Notes under the pieces: model-generated | What the model was told of the DNA's origin: nothing | Databases searched by the model: none | The model's input: the letters and a program-made list of their open reading frames with translations, nothing else | Shown here: piece after piece, positions 23,521 through 34,049 of the stretch | Position numbering within the stretch: position 1 is the first letter of the stretch | Layout of the letters: each line of letters starts with the position of its first letter | Assembly (NCBI RefSeq): GCF_905475465.1 | Contig: NC_062239.1 | Span: 9,238,001 to 9,302,000 of the forward strand | Direction of reading: 5' to 3' | From: Pieris napi | Lineage: Eukaryota; Arthropoda; Insecta; Lepidoptera; Pieridae | Length of the DNA stretch: 64,000 nt | Made by a program: the position numbers and the translations under genes

Positions 23521-24208
23521 GTCCCACGACACCACATCTTTTATCATTTTATTATTATTACTATGTAGGTAAAGAATATTGTAAATACTATATATTTGTG
23601 AGTAATTAAATGGACAATTCTCTGCATATGTAAAGTCAGTGTAGACAATCTACTACACTACTAAAGCCATTTTTTAAACTATAAAACTAATATGTGTCTT
23701 TTCACTTTATTGGGCATAACATATTATTAGAGGCATTATATTTAATTTCCCTAATAAAAGATCTTTATACATAGCAGCTGCCGTTAGAAGTACAAGTTAA
23801 AACCTTATTAATTTCTCACACATGCATTAGGTTTGTTAAAATAAAATAAAAATATAATATTTATAATGTAAGTAGTATGTTCTATTCTAGAGTAATTTAT
23901 CTATGTAGTAGGCAATCGTGGCCTTTGGAGAGCAGCCAAGTATCTACAGTTACGGATAAAATTTAATACTGACGCTATTGAATATTTATTTATGATAATA
24001 TTTAATGATTTATGCTTCGATTCTTTCGGCTTATGATTTCTTCCCGCGACGATACATAAAATATATATTTTCCTAGACCTTATGTTATATTATATTTTAT
24101 TAGTTAAATATATATAGTTAACTCATAATATAATAAGCAGCTCTTGTAAACTCACCCAGTGTACAAACAAATTAGGTCTACCTCGATAGACATTTTATTT
24201 ATAATATA
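23521..24208. other. no recognisable feature
   Basis: AT-rich spacer. Confidence 0.5.
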
Positions 24209-24634
24209 CTAGCTGGCCTGGCGAACATCGTACCGCCTAACAGTCGATTCTTTATTTGTTTAAAATACTTATTCTGCTATTCGGGACACCGGTCTAGCTA
24301 GTAAGATAAAAAAAAGAAAATTTATAAGACAACAAATACATTATGTCAAAAAATAAAAACTTACCTTCCCGGAACCCCTCCACTAACACTTGAACTTTAT
24401 GATATGGTATTAAAGTTCAAATTGCCTTTAAATATTATTAAGAATATTTTGTATGGGAATATAGAAAAGTGTTGTTTTTAGACTTTTTTACTCAATTTTT
24501 TTAATTTTTCTCTCCGTAAGAACCATCCTCGTACTTCAAGGAATATTATATAAAAAGAATCAGACAAATCGGTCAAGCCGTTTTCATGTTATGTCGTGAC
24601 AACGGAAAACGGGTTTCATTTTTATATATATAGA
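24209..24634 (-). mobile_element. Lep1-like Helitron, second family, copy D
   Basis: Reverse-orientation sister of 6505-6917. The plus strand starts CTAG, then CTGGCC, then TGGCGAACATCGTACCGCC (hairpin), and ends in TTTTTATATATATAGA at 24634. The interior matches copy C closely, including the CCGGTGTCCCGAAT-type segment. It is non-coding. Confidence 0.85.
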
Positions 24635-25229
24635 TATTGCTCGCTGTTTTGTTTTGTTAATTCCTTATTTTTTATTTCTTCGCAATAATACGATTAAGTA
24701 TTGTTTTAAAAAGTATCCCTTGTTAAAATAATCCGTAAATTATCGCGAATTCCGTTGACAGATTTGTTTAAATACAGAATTCGTAAGCCGTTCCTATTAA
24801 TTTTTACTTCCGTCGCGAAAAGGCTGTAATCCCTTAATGCGTGGAAGGCCGCGACAAAAAAGGGTTTGCTTAGGTTTGTATTTACGTCCTTTTTTGTACT
24901 TCATTAATTTTCTGTCCGTGTTTTGCGAAACATTCGTGATGAGGGGTTTTTGTTACAGTTACATCATTTAGCAAAATATTTGCTAACGCTCTCTGAATGT
25001 AAGTGATGTCTGTTATTTTATGAGGTTTTTGCCTTTTTAATCTTACAATGATATTAAGAAAATAATTATTTAACGAAAATTTAAGTTACAGTACGTTGTA
25101 TACCTACCATTAAATGATTATTTTATCGTGAAAAGTAGTCTCCACTTAGGTTTTGCGGCCCTTTAGGCGCTTGCTTGATAATTCAAAGTAAGAATATGAA
25201 TGCAATGCAATGAAAGCAATAAAATGTCC
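24635..25229. other. no recognisable feature
   Basis: AT-rich spacer without supported features. Confidence 0.5.
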
Positions 25230-25451
25230 AAGCAGTGTTGCACTAGTGGCATAAGTGTGCGTCTTTCCACCCTGAGGTCGCGCGTTTGAATCACGGCAGT
25301 ATCTTTCTATCGTACGGTGAAGGAAAACACCGCCACGAGCTAAAATAGATGGCGTGTATAAGGCGCAGAACGGTGATCACCTATTTGCCTATTTTAAAAA
25401 AATATTGTTATAAATCGGAGGCCAAGACATGGATATTGTAGCGCCGCTATC
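25230..25451 (+). mobile_element. diverged SINE copy with internal deletions
   Basis: AGCAGTGTTGCACTAGTGGC head, CCTGAGGTCGCGCGTTTGAA (damaged B box), ACGGTGAAGGAAAACACCG, GGCGTGTATAAGGCGCAG, TGATCACCTATTTGCCTAT and the GTAGCGCCGCTAT end are all in order. The CACCAATGGACTTT segment is lost. Confidence 0.75.
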
Positions 25452-25714
25452 AAAATTAAACAGCCAAGTATAACTCCACTAAGATTAGTTTCCGTTAAAA
25501 TTACGAACAATTGCTTTAATATTTCTTAGAATCAATATAATAGTTCTGTACGTATGTAATTGGAAATACAATCAACATTTACAGATTTAACTATCTATGG
25601 ATTGGCGCGCAATTCGAAATTCAAATAATCAAAAGCTGTGTAAATTTTCAGTCAGCAGTCTTTTGTTTTTAGAGAATTTTTGGGTGTTCTGAAATTATGG
25701 TAGTGTTTGGCGCT

Positions 25715-26507
25715 ATGGAACTGAAAATTCGTGCAATTTTCGAATATGTACCTTCGGTATTCCTCCGTGGAAATACCGCTGCGCAAACAACACGAAACAT
25801 TATTGACGTGAATGGGCCTAACTTTGCTGTCTAAACACGGTCCATTGTTGGTTCAATCGTGCAACGTTGTATTGAAGGCTGTAGTGTAAGCGGATCCAAC
25901 TCCATCTCTCAGCTTACTGGCCTTGGAGATTCATGAGCACTTTCGTCAAATCGGAAAGATAAAAAAGCTAGATAAGTGGGATCCGAACTAAGCGAGACTT
26001 ACGCCGAAGCATATCACTTCTGAATACGAGGGAATTCTAAATCGAATTAAAACCTGCAATGAAAAGTGCATCCTGTATCACAACCGTAAACGTTCATCTC
26101 AGTGGGTTGTACCCGTCAGTACGGTAAAAAAGATTACTCACAGGAAGGACTGTATGACAGACTAGTGCAGCAATTGTATATCACAGCTCCTTACCGAAAG
26201 GCACGACAGTGACGGCAATAGACATGCCAAGAATTGCAAACAATTATGGAGTAACTCGCAATTAACCAACGAAGACTGGTCAATCACTCTTCCCCACTGC
26301 TTCTCCATGAAACACTTCGCTCCAGATCATCGCAAAGCTACAAGAGTTACAGCTGGACGCTCTTCGTCACCTACCGAACCTTGCCCCAACAAATTTAGAC
26401 TTTTTTCAAAATTTAAACAATATTTTAGGTGTGAAAATTTCATCACCCGTGAGGCAGGTCTAAACGCTTTCGCTGACTTTAAATCCTCATGCAGACTTTT
26501 ACAGTAA
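25715..26507 (+). mobile_element. mariner transposase pseudogene, second lineage
   Basis: A plus-strand mariner-like transposase in ruins. It starts at ATG 25715 (MELKIRAIFEYVPSVFLRG, then AAQTTRNIIDVNG), which matches the N-terminal helix-turn-helix pattern. Then come KLDKWDPN, TCNEKCILYHNRKRSSQW, LLHETLRS, LQELQLDALRH, PNLAPTNLDFFQNLNN and AFADFKSSC. The three catalytic Asp positions read Asn (26057-26059), Glu (26309-26311) and Asn (26377-26379). Several stops and frame changes break the reading, and the stretch between positions two and three is shortened. No matching terminal repeats were found. It is unrelated in detail to the 19.8-kb mariner. Confidence 0.88.
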
Positions 26508-26554
26508 ATAGATAAACAAACTCCCATCAAAATGGCATTTTTTATAGATAATAA

Positions 26555-26645
26555 ATAAGTAAAGTAAAGTAAAAAATCATTTAATTACATAGGCAACATA
26601 ATGTACACTTATGACATGTCAGTAAAGAAAAATAAATAAATACCA
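26555..26645 (-). mobile_element. non-LTR 3' UTR (GCCAGTTCTTCTC family), tail only
   Basis: The plus strand shows TTTAATTACATAGGCAACAT, AATGTACACTTATGACATG and TCAGTAAAGAAAAATAAAT, the reverse of the terminal ~85 bases at 14800-14890. Confidence 0.65.
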
Positions 26646-26860
26646 AATTTTTTATATTTACAAATTTCTATACAAAATTCTAATTTCATAGGTAGACCTG
26701 ATATTGTTCAACAATAAACCTCATACTTATTGAATGTTTCCTTATAGATTAGATACACATGACAACCCTCCAATTCACTGATCAGGGTTTGAATGACGTT
26801 TAACTTAATCCTGTGATTTGTTAAAACAGAGCCGCAAGTTTCATGGATAAGTATTTTTTT

Positions 26861-27115
26861 CGCATTGCCAGATACTCGCAAGTGCGTTGCCGGCCCTTTA
26901 AGATCTCTTTACTTGAAGGACCCTAAGTTGAATTGGTTCGGAAATACATTGGTTGGCAACTGGTTCCATATAGCGAAACATTCCGTTACACTTAAAAAAC
27001 TTAAATCAGTTTTTAACGCGGCGCACGCTCAGTTGTGAAACGACGCACGTCGAGGTACGGATGATATTTTGTATTCTGTCTTGACGTCCGATGATGAAAC
27101 TCAGCTAACCTGAGC
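26861..27115 (-). mobile_element. non-LTR ORF2 3' end (FKKRAYQFLKG family)
   Basis: Reverse of the same region as 28052-28503: CTCGCAAGTGCGTTGCCGGC, CTTGAAGGACCCTAAGTTGA, ATTGGTTCGGAAATAC, then ATTTTGTATTCTGTCTTGAC and GTCCGATGATGAAACTCAG. The last ~60 bases of the family are missing at its 3' end, so the copy is truncated or rearranged on both sides. Confidence 0.8.
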
Positions 27116-27197
27116 TCAGTATTTCATAATAATACAATAATACAAAAATATATAATATAATTATATATATATTTTTTTTACACGCTTTATATTAGCT

Positions 27198-27450
27198 TCA
27201 CCTGTATGTATGTATGTAACCGACTCCTTCGGACTCGATTTTGACCTACTTTTAACGGACAGATTTAATTCAAACTTTGCGCACCTGTCAAAGATCGATG
27301 ACAATGCAATAATCCGAAAAAAAATGAAAAAAATAAAAAAAAATTAACTGAAAAATAAATAATAGTTTAAAAAAACTAAAAAACACGCTTTTAAAGCACA
27401 TCAAACTAAAAAGTGTGTTTTTTAGTTTTTTTAAACTATTATTTATTTAT
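27198..27450. repeat. recognised lepidopteran repeat followed by a 33-bp-stem hairpin
   Basis: GTATGTATGTATGTAACC, GACTCCTTCGGACTCG, ATTTTGACCTACTTTTAACG and GATCGATGACAATGC form a block I know from other lepidopteran DNA but cannot name. After A-rich sequence, the arm beginning AATAAATAATAGTTTAAAAA at 27354 pairs exactly over ~33 bases with the arm ending at about 27449. The loop is about 27 bases. The stem is almost entirely A/T and could be the end of a foldback element. Confidence 0.55.
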
Positions 27451-27519
27451 TGATATGTTTGCACATATAATTACTTCCTAGAACTATGACTACAAAGCGA
27501 TGTAGGTCTCAACTTACCC

Positions 27520-28557
27520 TAAAGGCCTTTATTCACTTTGATTAGTGCGAGTGCAAGTGATTGGTAATTGAGGATGATTAGTGCAGGCGTGTAGTGCAAG
27601 TCATGTCCAATTCATGTTTAGTGGCTCTGCTAAGTAAATTCATTTGACGATAGCTGTCGGTGGATCAGCAAGTTTGGAAGAACATCGAGAAGCGCGCTTG
27701 CAATCGGAAGAAGTACTGAAAGAAGTAGTAAAGGAGATAAGAGTATAAGAAGTTTTGGAAGCTGAACTTGCAAGACCAAGAAAAGTATGGGTTCGAAAAT
27801 GGATTAATAGAAGACCCATTTAGTGCGCTCTTTAATGAATTGGCTGCTGAAGATACGACGGAATATTACTTTGTTCTCAGGTTGACCGAAAAGTACTGCT
27901 GCCTGTACGTGTTTTGGCAGGCACGTTGCGAGTAAGGGTAGGTGCGGGAGAAGGGTGTGACGTGGCTACTCGCAAAAAATATAACCCGCTTCTAAGCACG
28001 TTATTACGCAGCCAACTAATCACCTGTACTAATCAGTCGTTGTCCACACTTTTTTTTTCTTTTTATGTAACAGGAGGTAAACGGGCAGGAGGCTCACCTG
28101 ATGTTAAGTGATACCGCCGCCCATGGACACTCACAATGCCAGAAGGCTCGCAAGTGCGTTGCCGGCCTTTCAAGAATTGGTACGCTCTTTTCTTGAAGGA
28201 CCCTAAGTCGAATTGGTTCGGAAATACTTCAGTGGGTAGCTGGTTCCACATAGTGGTGGTGCGCGGCAAAAACTGCCTCAGAAAACGCTCAGTTGTGGAA
28301 CGACGGACGTGGATACGGATGGTATTTTATATTTTGCCTTGACGTCCGATGATGAAACTCAGTTGCAGGTATTAGACCGAACAACTCCTCTGAACACCCT
28401 CCATGGTAAATGCGGTAGAAGATGCAGAGAGACCCCACATCTCTACGCAACGCCAAGGAATCAAGCCGCACGGAAAGTGACTGGTCGTCGACGATGCGAT
28501 TCGACACTTGTTATCTCCTAATCACTACACTTATCACAAAGTGAAAACAGGCCTTAA
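27520..28557 (+). mobile_element. PIF/Harbinger element, internally deleted, interrupted by a LINE
   Basis: The left end AAAGGCCTTTATTCACTTTG (27521) is matched in reverse at 28535-28557 (CAAAGTGAAAACAGGCCTT), so the element spans a LINE inserted near its right end. GATTAGT motifs recur subterminally near 27539 and 27576, and as ACTAATC near the right side. Between about 27675 and 27890 a broken frame reads LEEHREARLQSEEVLKEVV, then RPRKVWVRKWINRRP, then after a frameshift ALFNELAAEDTTEYYFVLRL. The W-V-R-W-I..R, LL.EL..ED, Y..LR series is the N-terminal part of PIF/Harbinger transposases. The catalytic DDE domain is absent. It is inactive and non-autonomous. Confidence 0.75.
28052..28503 (-). 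mobile_element. non-LTR retrotransposon ORF2 C-terminus and 3' end (FKKRAYQFLKG family), best copy
   Basis: A minus-strand, 5'-truncated LINE. Coding-like segments in order are VDDQSLSVRLDSLALRRDVG, SLCIFYRIYHGGCSEELFGL, then after a frame change WNQLPTEVFPNQFDLGSFKK, RAYQFLKGRQR. LxxRR..gsL..fYr.yhG and WN.LP..VFP....l..FK are the usual last motifs of jockey/CR1-like reverse transcriptases. It ends in an A-rich tail (T's at 28051-28060 on plus). ACACTT at 28046-28051 and 28504-28509 may be a short target duplication. It sits inside the Harbinger element at 27520-28557. Seven further partial copies lie in the window. Confidence 0.88.
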
Positions 28558-29106
28558 GACATTCTGGGTTCAGCTTTGCACGCGCAAATGTTAAATATGC
28601 ATATAGATAAATCCATAAAGGAAAATCGCGCTTGCTAGCCCAACACCCCTTATTTCTATGTAAATACAGGTTAAATAAAACATTTTACGGTAAAGTTGAA
28701 AGAGACATTGGGCGTAAGGAAAGGCTTAACTACGCTATATTAAATCGCTAGCGGTCCTCGCGTGTTGGATGCAAACCGGGCGGCTTAGCATAAGCCGTGC
28801 GCTCTGCAACTTTCAATTTGTTTCATGTTTTTGATGTTTATATAAAATCCTTGGGAGAGAGTTTTACGTGTCTCCTTTCAATGCGTAAAGTATACTTTTT
28901 AAAGTACTAAGATTTGTTTGAACAGCTATTGTATCGATGTTTTTAACATGATACCTTTGAATAACCGTTTATATAATTTTTAAGATCCTTTGTCTTTTGT
29001 TTCAAGGTACATAAAAATAATGTATTGCCAATACATATTTATTAAACAAATTATGGTAATTTTTTGATGGTAATGGTATGGTGGTAATGGTAATTTTTTT
29101 AATGAT
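28558..29106. other. no recognisable feature
   Basis: GCGCAAATGTTAAATATGCA at about 28581 faintly recalls the reverse of the SINE body, but too little matches to call it. The rest is AT-rich. Confidence 0.4.
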
Positions 29107-29345
29107 TATGATTGGACAATTCACACCAATTGACCTAGTCCCATGCTAAGCTGGTGAAGCTTGTGTTATGGGTACTAGGCAACGGATATACATACATATT
29201 ATACACATATAAATACATATTTAAACACCCAAGACCCTAGCACAACACCAAATGCTCATCACATCGATGTTTGTCTCAGCCGGGGATCGAACCCGGGACC
29301 CATGGATTCGCAGTCAGGGGTACTAACCACTAGAACAATGAGCCT
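29107..29345 (-). mobile_element. second SINE family, tRNA-derived, minus strand
   Basis: On the minus strand: head GGCTCATTGTTCTAGTGGTT with an A-box-like TAGTGGTTAGTAC, then CCCGGGTTCGATCCCCGGC as a near-perfect B box. The body has TGTGCTAGGGTCTTGGGTG, and the 3' part is CACCAGCTTAGCATGGGAC, TAGGTCAATTGGTGTGAA. The head is more tRNA-like than in the main SINE. It is the only copy in the window. The 3' part probably derives from a partner LINE, by inference. Confidence 0.8.
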
Positions 29346-29649
29346 TCATCATTTTATCTTCACATTATAGTTCCAAGTAGAATTATTTGACTATGAATTG
29401 TAGCTACATACAAAATTATTCCAAGCACTTTGTGAAGAAAATAAGCCTGCAATAAAGTAAGGTTACAGCCTCCTACTGAAATAATTGTCGATGTTTTAGG
29501 TCGAGGAATTTATAAAGGGCGGTAATGGACGGGTGATCCATGGGGACTCTTTAAATTTTACATACGATTCATCCGGATTCAGATTCGTGTGAATGCTCGA
29601 TGCGTAATGAGAATAGATCGAGTATAGAAAAAAAGGAGGATCGCTACCG

Positions 29650-29905
29650 AGAAACCCCGCCTAGCCAGCAGATCAAGCGACGTAAATGAATAGGCCATAC
29701 ACTCCGAAAGAATCCCAATCATATTTCCAAGCAGGCGCTTGATTGGAACCCGCAAGGAAAGCGGAAGCGTGGCCGTCCCAGGCAAAACTGGTGTCGTATA
29801 GTTGCAGATGAGGCAAAGAGAGCCGGACAAACTTGGAGTGAAAAACGAGGCTCAAGACCGAACGCGATGGAGACTCACTGTGGACGCCCACTGCCCCATG
29901 TCCCC
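29650..29905 (+). mobile_element. non-LTR retrotransposon ORF2 C-terminal fragment
   Basis: The frame QQIKRRK, stop, IGHTLRKNPNHISKQALDWN, PQGKRKRGRPRQNWCR, IVADEAKRAGQTWSEKRGSR is the classic IGHtLRk...alWnpqGkRkrGRP..tWrr..e.e....g.tW lepidopteran LINE end. One in-frame stop replaces a Trp-rich segment. Overlapping minus frames are shadows. Most of the reverse transcriptase is absent. Confidence 0.85.
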
Positions 29906-29939
29906 TACATTATAGGACATAAGTCAAGTAAGGAAAGGG

Positions 29940-30000
29940 AAAATGGTGGCCAGGAAGAGAGACAAGTGGAAGAATTTGGAGGAGGCCACTACGTAGGGCG
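29940..30000 (+). mobile_element. short LINE C-terminal fragment (W..LEEA type)
   Basis: VARKRDKWKNLEEATT then stop. This resembles the DR..W..LEEAF end of the LINE at 58325-58740. It probably belongs to a second insertion next to the previous fragment or is its degenerate end. Confidence 0.45.
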
Positions 30001-30009
30001 TAGAGGGTT

Positions 30010-32097
30010 GTTTAACCATAGCTACATGTAAATGTTATCTTTTCTCTGTGCACTATAGTTTAGTTAGTCATGGTACAGATTTTCCGCTGCAGCCTTATCA
30101 GCATAGAGAACTTACTATATTTAAGGCTATTAGAATCTGCCTATTGCCGTGTGTACAGCAAGCGTCTCAAACTGTACATCAAATGTATTGTACGTAACTT
30201 ACATATGTAATGTAGTTTCTAAATAGTTTAATGTTACCTTTAAGTAAATTCCGGCTGGCTTATCTGGAAGAAAATGCTCTCACCAGTACGACCGCCCCTT
30301 TATATTCACTATCTAATTTTGCTTTTACCTGTTGTGTGTGTTATGAACCTAATGGAGTGTCTTTAATTATGACTTATTATCGATATAACGTAAGTTTCAT
30401 CTGTCAGTTATCCGACCCAATAGTAGTTTTCATACAAAGGGGACTCACGTTAGAATGTAGTTAGTCCCCTTGACGAGGTCGGAATTATTAATTTCGCTTC
30501 ACTTGGAGCGATTTCCTCTAAGAGCCTAAGGATAATTTTTCATGAAGTAATTTTGAAATTTTGGATTGAGACAGTGATTTGTGGAATGTCTCTGAATTAT
30601 CTTGGAACGCGCTAAAAATTACATTCATATCATATTATTACACTTATCTTTCGTTTCATGTTACAGGATTTTGCTTAATTTTGAATTAATTGGCTATAAC
30701 ATTTGGCCAGTTTGACTCTCTGTACCCCATTGGTTATTTTTAGGAACCACTATTCCTTCGTATTGATCAGCCGTTTGAGGTGGTTTTTGGGTCCATGGCT
30801 TGCCTGAACCTGCGCCCGTACCCTGGAACTTCCGATTGTGTTACCGATCCCGAACTTCTTGTATGAAATTTTGATGTAGTTCCGTAGCGCTGTTGTTGGC
30901 TTTGAAATCACTCTGAGCAAAAACTCATACTCAAGATCGATATCATATATTATACATAGTATAGAAAGTTGCAGAGTAACCAGACCATTCAACCATTTCC
31001 GTAACTGAGACTTAGGCTTTTCAAAGATTTCTCGCTTAACTTCAAACGCACGAATAATGACTGAGCGGTTTATTAATCGCGACTCTTGGGTAACTGCGAA
31101 ACTTATTGCAATGATTCCCATATGTCTAATCCAATACGTTTTTTTGTAGGATAAGCATCAAAAGGGTAATTATCGCTTATGGACAACCCATTTAGGTGCC
31201 AGCGTTTGAGAGAGGAGTATACTCCATTTTTAAACAATTGAAGGTCGTTTTTCCAGAGAAGACCCCCACCGAGCATCGATTCCACAATTCGCTATTTCGC
31301 AAAAGAAATGTCTTTTTGTCTATCCATAGATGGATAGCGGAGTCAATAATTAATTGTTAAATACTTGAAAAATAATAAGGGTGAACACAGTGTGTGAGAG
31401 AGAGAGAGCCCAAGAGCGAGAGAGCCATTTAAAGTTAACATTAAAAATATATTGTTAAGAAAGCGGGAAATTTTAATAACATTTATATAATTATATAATA
31501 GTATTAATAATTATATTAATGTCACGTATATAAATAATTTTAAGTTCCAACATATCTCTTTAAGTTTAGCGTTTCAGCTCCATTACGCAGCTGCGTACAC
31601 AACGACTGTTTGGGGCTAAGTGCTTTTTAATGTACTATCTATTACTATTTAACTTTAGGCCAATAGTTCTAGCACATATATTAAACCTATTTTATATTAC
31701 TGCTTATAAAGTTTGATATTTGTTTATTTTTCAAATATAATTTTTGTTCAGATTCTACTTAAACATTGACCAACTACTTGTTCCAAATTATAGCTAGGTG
31801 CCCGATACACCAACAGCTCACGAGAGTAATTTTATACGTGTGAATATGTTTAAGTAGAATTTAGGTCTAGGCTCCGAATATGATTTTGTCCCATTCGGTG
31901 TCGAGACCCTTGGTCTTCTTCTTGGATAAGGCTTTTTAAGGAAATAGCAAAAAGGTTAGTCGACATCACAGGAGACCGAAGAGCTAGCAGCTACCTCGGA
32001 CAAAGATTTAGTCTAGCTATTTAAAGGGGGAACGCTGCCAGTATCTTCAGAACCTTGCCTAAAGAGACTCCTATCTATCTATATCTATATCTATATA
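30010..32097. other. no recognised gene; two adjacent minus frames of 123 and 60 codons
   Basis: Minus frames 30750-31121 and 31103-31285 overlap by 19 bases in different frames. The longer begins MGIIAISFAVTQESRLIN and contains mixed, non-repetitive residues. I recognise no domain. They could be one decayed transposon frame split by a frameshift, or chance. A 77-codon plus frame at 30231-30464 has Cys-rich content (CCVCYEPNG) but no known pattern. Confidence 0.35.
31394..31427. repeat. GA-rich microsatellite
   Basis: (GA)n run with interruptions (GTGTGAGAGAGAGAGAGCC). Confidence 0.85.
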
Positions 32098-32572
32098 TCT
32101 ATATATATATATATAAAAGAAAGTCGTGTTTGTTACAACACTTATAACTCGAGAACGGCTGGACCGATTGCCATGGATTTTGATTTGTTGGATTTGTTTC
32201 CGTCCCGAATAGCAGAATAAGCAATAAAATATCGGATAAGTTATCGAATAACAATAAATAAATTAATTAATTTTACGAATGCAAAAACCATATGGTGCCA
32301 TCTGTGGATCAAACTACGCATCATTTTACGTCGAATTCGTGTCAGTTCAAGAAATTCCGATCTTGAGGTGAATGAGGAGATGCATAACCATGCTTTGATC
32401 CTGATCAAAAGATGTTGGATATCAAAAAGTGCTTAACATGCAGTATCGCCATATTGACGCTAGAGAGAAGAGATGCCTAATGTGTAAAACTGCCATTCTT
32501 CTTTCGCAAAAATTAAAGTAACAACGATATTATAAGGTTGTAGGGCGGAACGAAGTTAGCCAGGTCAGCTAG
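32098..32572 (+). mobile_element. Lep1-type non-autonomous Helitron, copy B
   Basis: It begins TCTATATATATATATAAAAG and ends GGCGGAACGAAGTTAGCC, AGGTCAG, CTAG at 32569-32572. It is nearly identical to copy A (2902-3445) but lacks ~65 bases near the 3' side, and has a 10-base duplication (GATTTGTTG-type) near 32185. (TATC)n-like sequence precedes it at 32070-32097. Confidence 0.85.
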
Positions 32573-32997
32573 TTAATAATATATTTTAGTTATTATATTT
32601 TAAGGTTAGTTTTTTGTTGTAGATTTTGTTTTTATATCTATTTGAATTTGGGATGTTGTGTTATAACAATAAATCAGATTTAAATATTGCTCTATGATAT
32701 TCATTTCTCGCTTTCTCTTGAAGCCTCTTTCATCTTGTTAGTAATTGTGGTGCCCCTGCCCGATAGCTTTGAGGAAATTCCACAACCTTTGATCCTACCC
32801 GTAGGGCTCCATCTGTTACCGTTAGTCTCTTTGTGCAGACATCCCGTACTTATTTATATATTCACTATTTATGTGTTAGGATACATCTGTAGTTAGGGTT
32901 GTTAGGTTCTTAGGTGTCACCCCCTCATATATTAGTTATCTAGTGTTGCTTGCTAATACCTACACTACATATACTATACAGATACTCCTGACATTTG
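32573..32997. other. no recognisable feature
   Basis: A 69-codon frame at 32687-32896 is hydrophobic, with no known motif. Confidence 0.45.
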
Positions 32998-33456
32998 TCT
33001 TATATATAAAATTCTCGTGTCAAAATGTTAGTTATCATACTGCTCCCAAACGGCTCGACCGATTTTTATCAAATTTTATATGCATATTCAGTAGGTCTGA
33101 GTATCGGCTACTATCTATTTTTCATATCCCTAAGTGATAAGGGTTGTCCACCCGTAACATTTTACTTTTATTTTTTGGACGAAATTTTATTTTTTTTAAT
33201 AATTTGCCATTAAAAAATACATTCACCCCTAAATTTTCACCCCTCTATCACCAACCCTTATTTGTTAATTAAATACTTATAACATAACTCTGAGGTATAT
33301 AGCGAAAAATTCACAGAAAATACCAAAAAAGTTTTCATTCCGGAAAACCGATGTCTCTGGGATAGCATAGCAAAATGTTCCATGTCTTAAAAAAAACCAT
33401 GGCTAGATAAAATCTTAAATGACATTAAGGAGAAACGAAGTTCGCGGGGCAGCTAG
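32998..33456 (+). mobile_element. Lep1-like Helitron, third family, near full length
   Basis: It starts TCTTATATATAAAATTCTCG, with AACGGCTCGACCGATTTTTA and GATAAGGGTTGTCCACCCG. It ends AAACGAAGTTCGCGGGGCAG, CTAG at 33453-33456. The fragment at 8929-9235 is a minus-strand relative. It has no coding capacity; two frames of ~62 codons inside are spurious. Confidence 0.8.
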
Positions 33457-33493
33457 TTACATATAAATTCAAATACACATTGTTTATAGTATA

Positions 33494-34047
33494 AGATCCC
33501 GCTATACAACGACCTTCACCGAGATGCTTATTTAATGAAACTTATTTTATATTTAATTTAATATGTCAATAAATATAATCCATATGGGTTGCCTAGCAAA
33601 TTTCAGTCCAGAGTATGTTTAATTAATATTTAAAAAAATATTTTTTTTAATTAATTTGCATGTAGTAAATTTTTTGACCTTTTTTCAATCAATATTTTTA
33701 ATCAGGGTAGTATTATATATGTATCACTATAACCTTCTTTTATACTAAAGATGTATATATACTTTAGTGTCACATAAAAAATATACACATAAATAATTAA
33801 TTGATTAAAAACAACCTAACTTTTGCATATTCTATGAGCTTCATACTTTCGATTGGTATAGAATTTATCAAATAATCATACTGGAGAAATGTTTAAAAAA
33901 TTTTTTTTTTTTAATTAATTAAACATACTCTGGACTGAAATTTGCTAGGCAACCCATATGGATTATATTTATTGACATATTAAATTAAATATAAAATAAG
34001 TTTCATTAAATAAGCTTCTCGGTGAAGGTCGTTGTATAGCGGGATCT
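33494..34047. mobile_element. MITE with ~138-bp terminal inverted repeats
   Basis: The left arm starts AGATCCCGCTATACAACG at 33494, and the right arm is its reverse complement ending at 34047. By eye they differ at about one position over ~138 bases, then become A/T slippage. The interior of about 240 bases is AT-rich and non-coding. TA flanks both ends (33492-33493 and 34048-34049), consistent with a Tc1/mariner-type TA duplication. The near-identical arms imply a young element or arm conversion. A 62-codon frame at 33980-34168 is spurious. Confidence 0.8.
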
Positions 34048-34049
34048 TA

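Noticed and set aside
28575..28640. Possible minus-strand SINE fragment
   Set aside because: Only about 20 bases faintly match the body, and no head or tail block is present.
30750..31285. Two adjoining minus frames (123 and 60 codons) as a possible gene
   Set aside because: No recognisable domain, and the frames overlap out of register. In DNA this AT-rich a frame of this length is expected somewhere in 64 kb. Kept only as a note in the interval entry.
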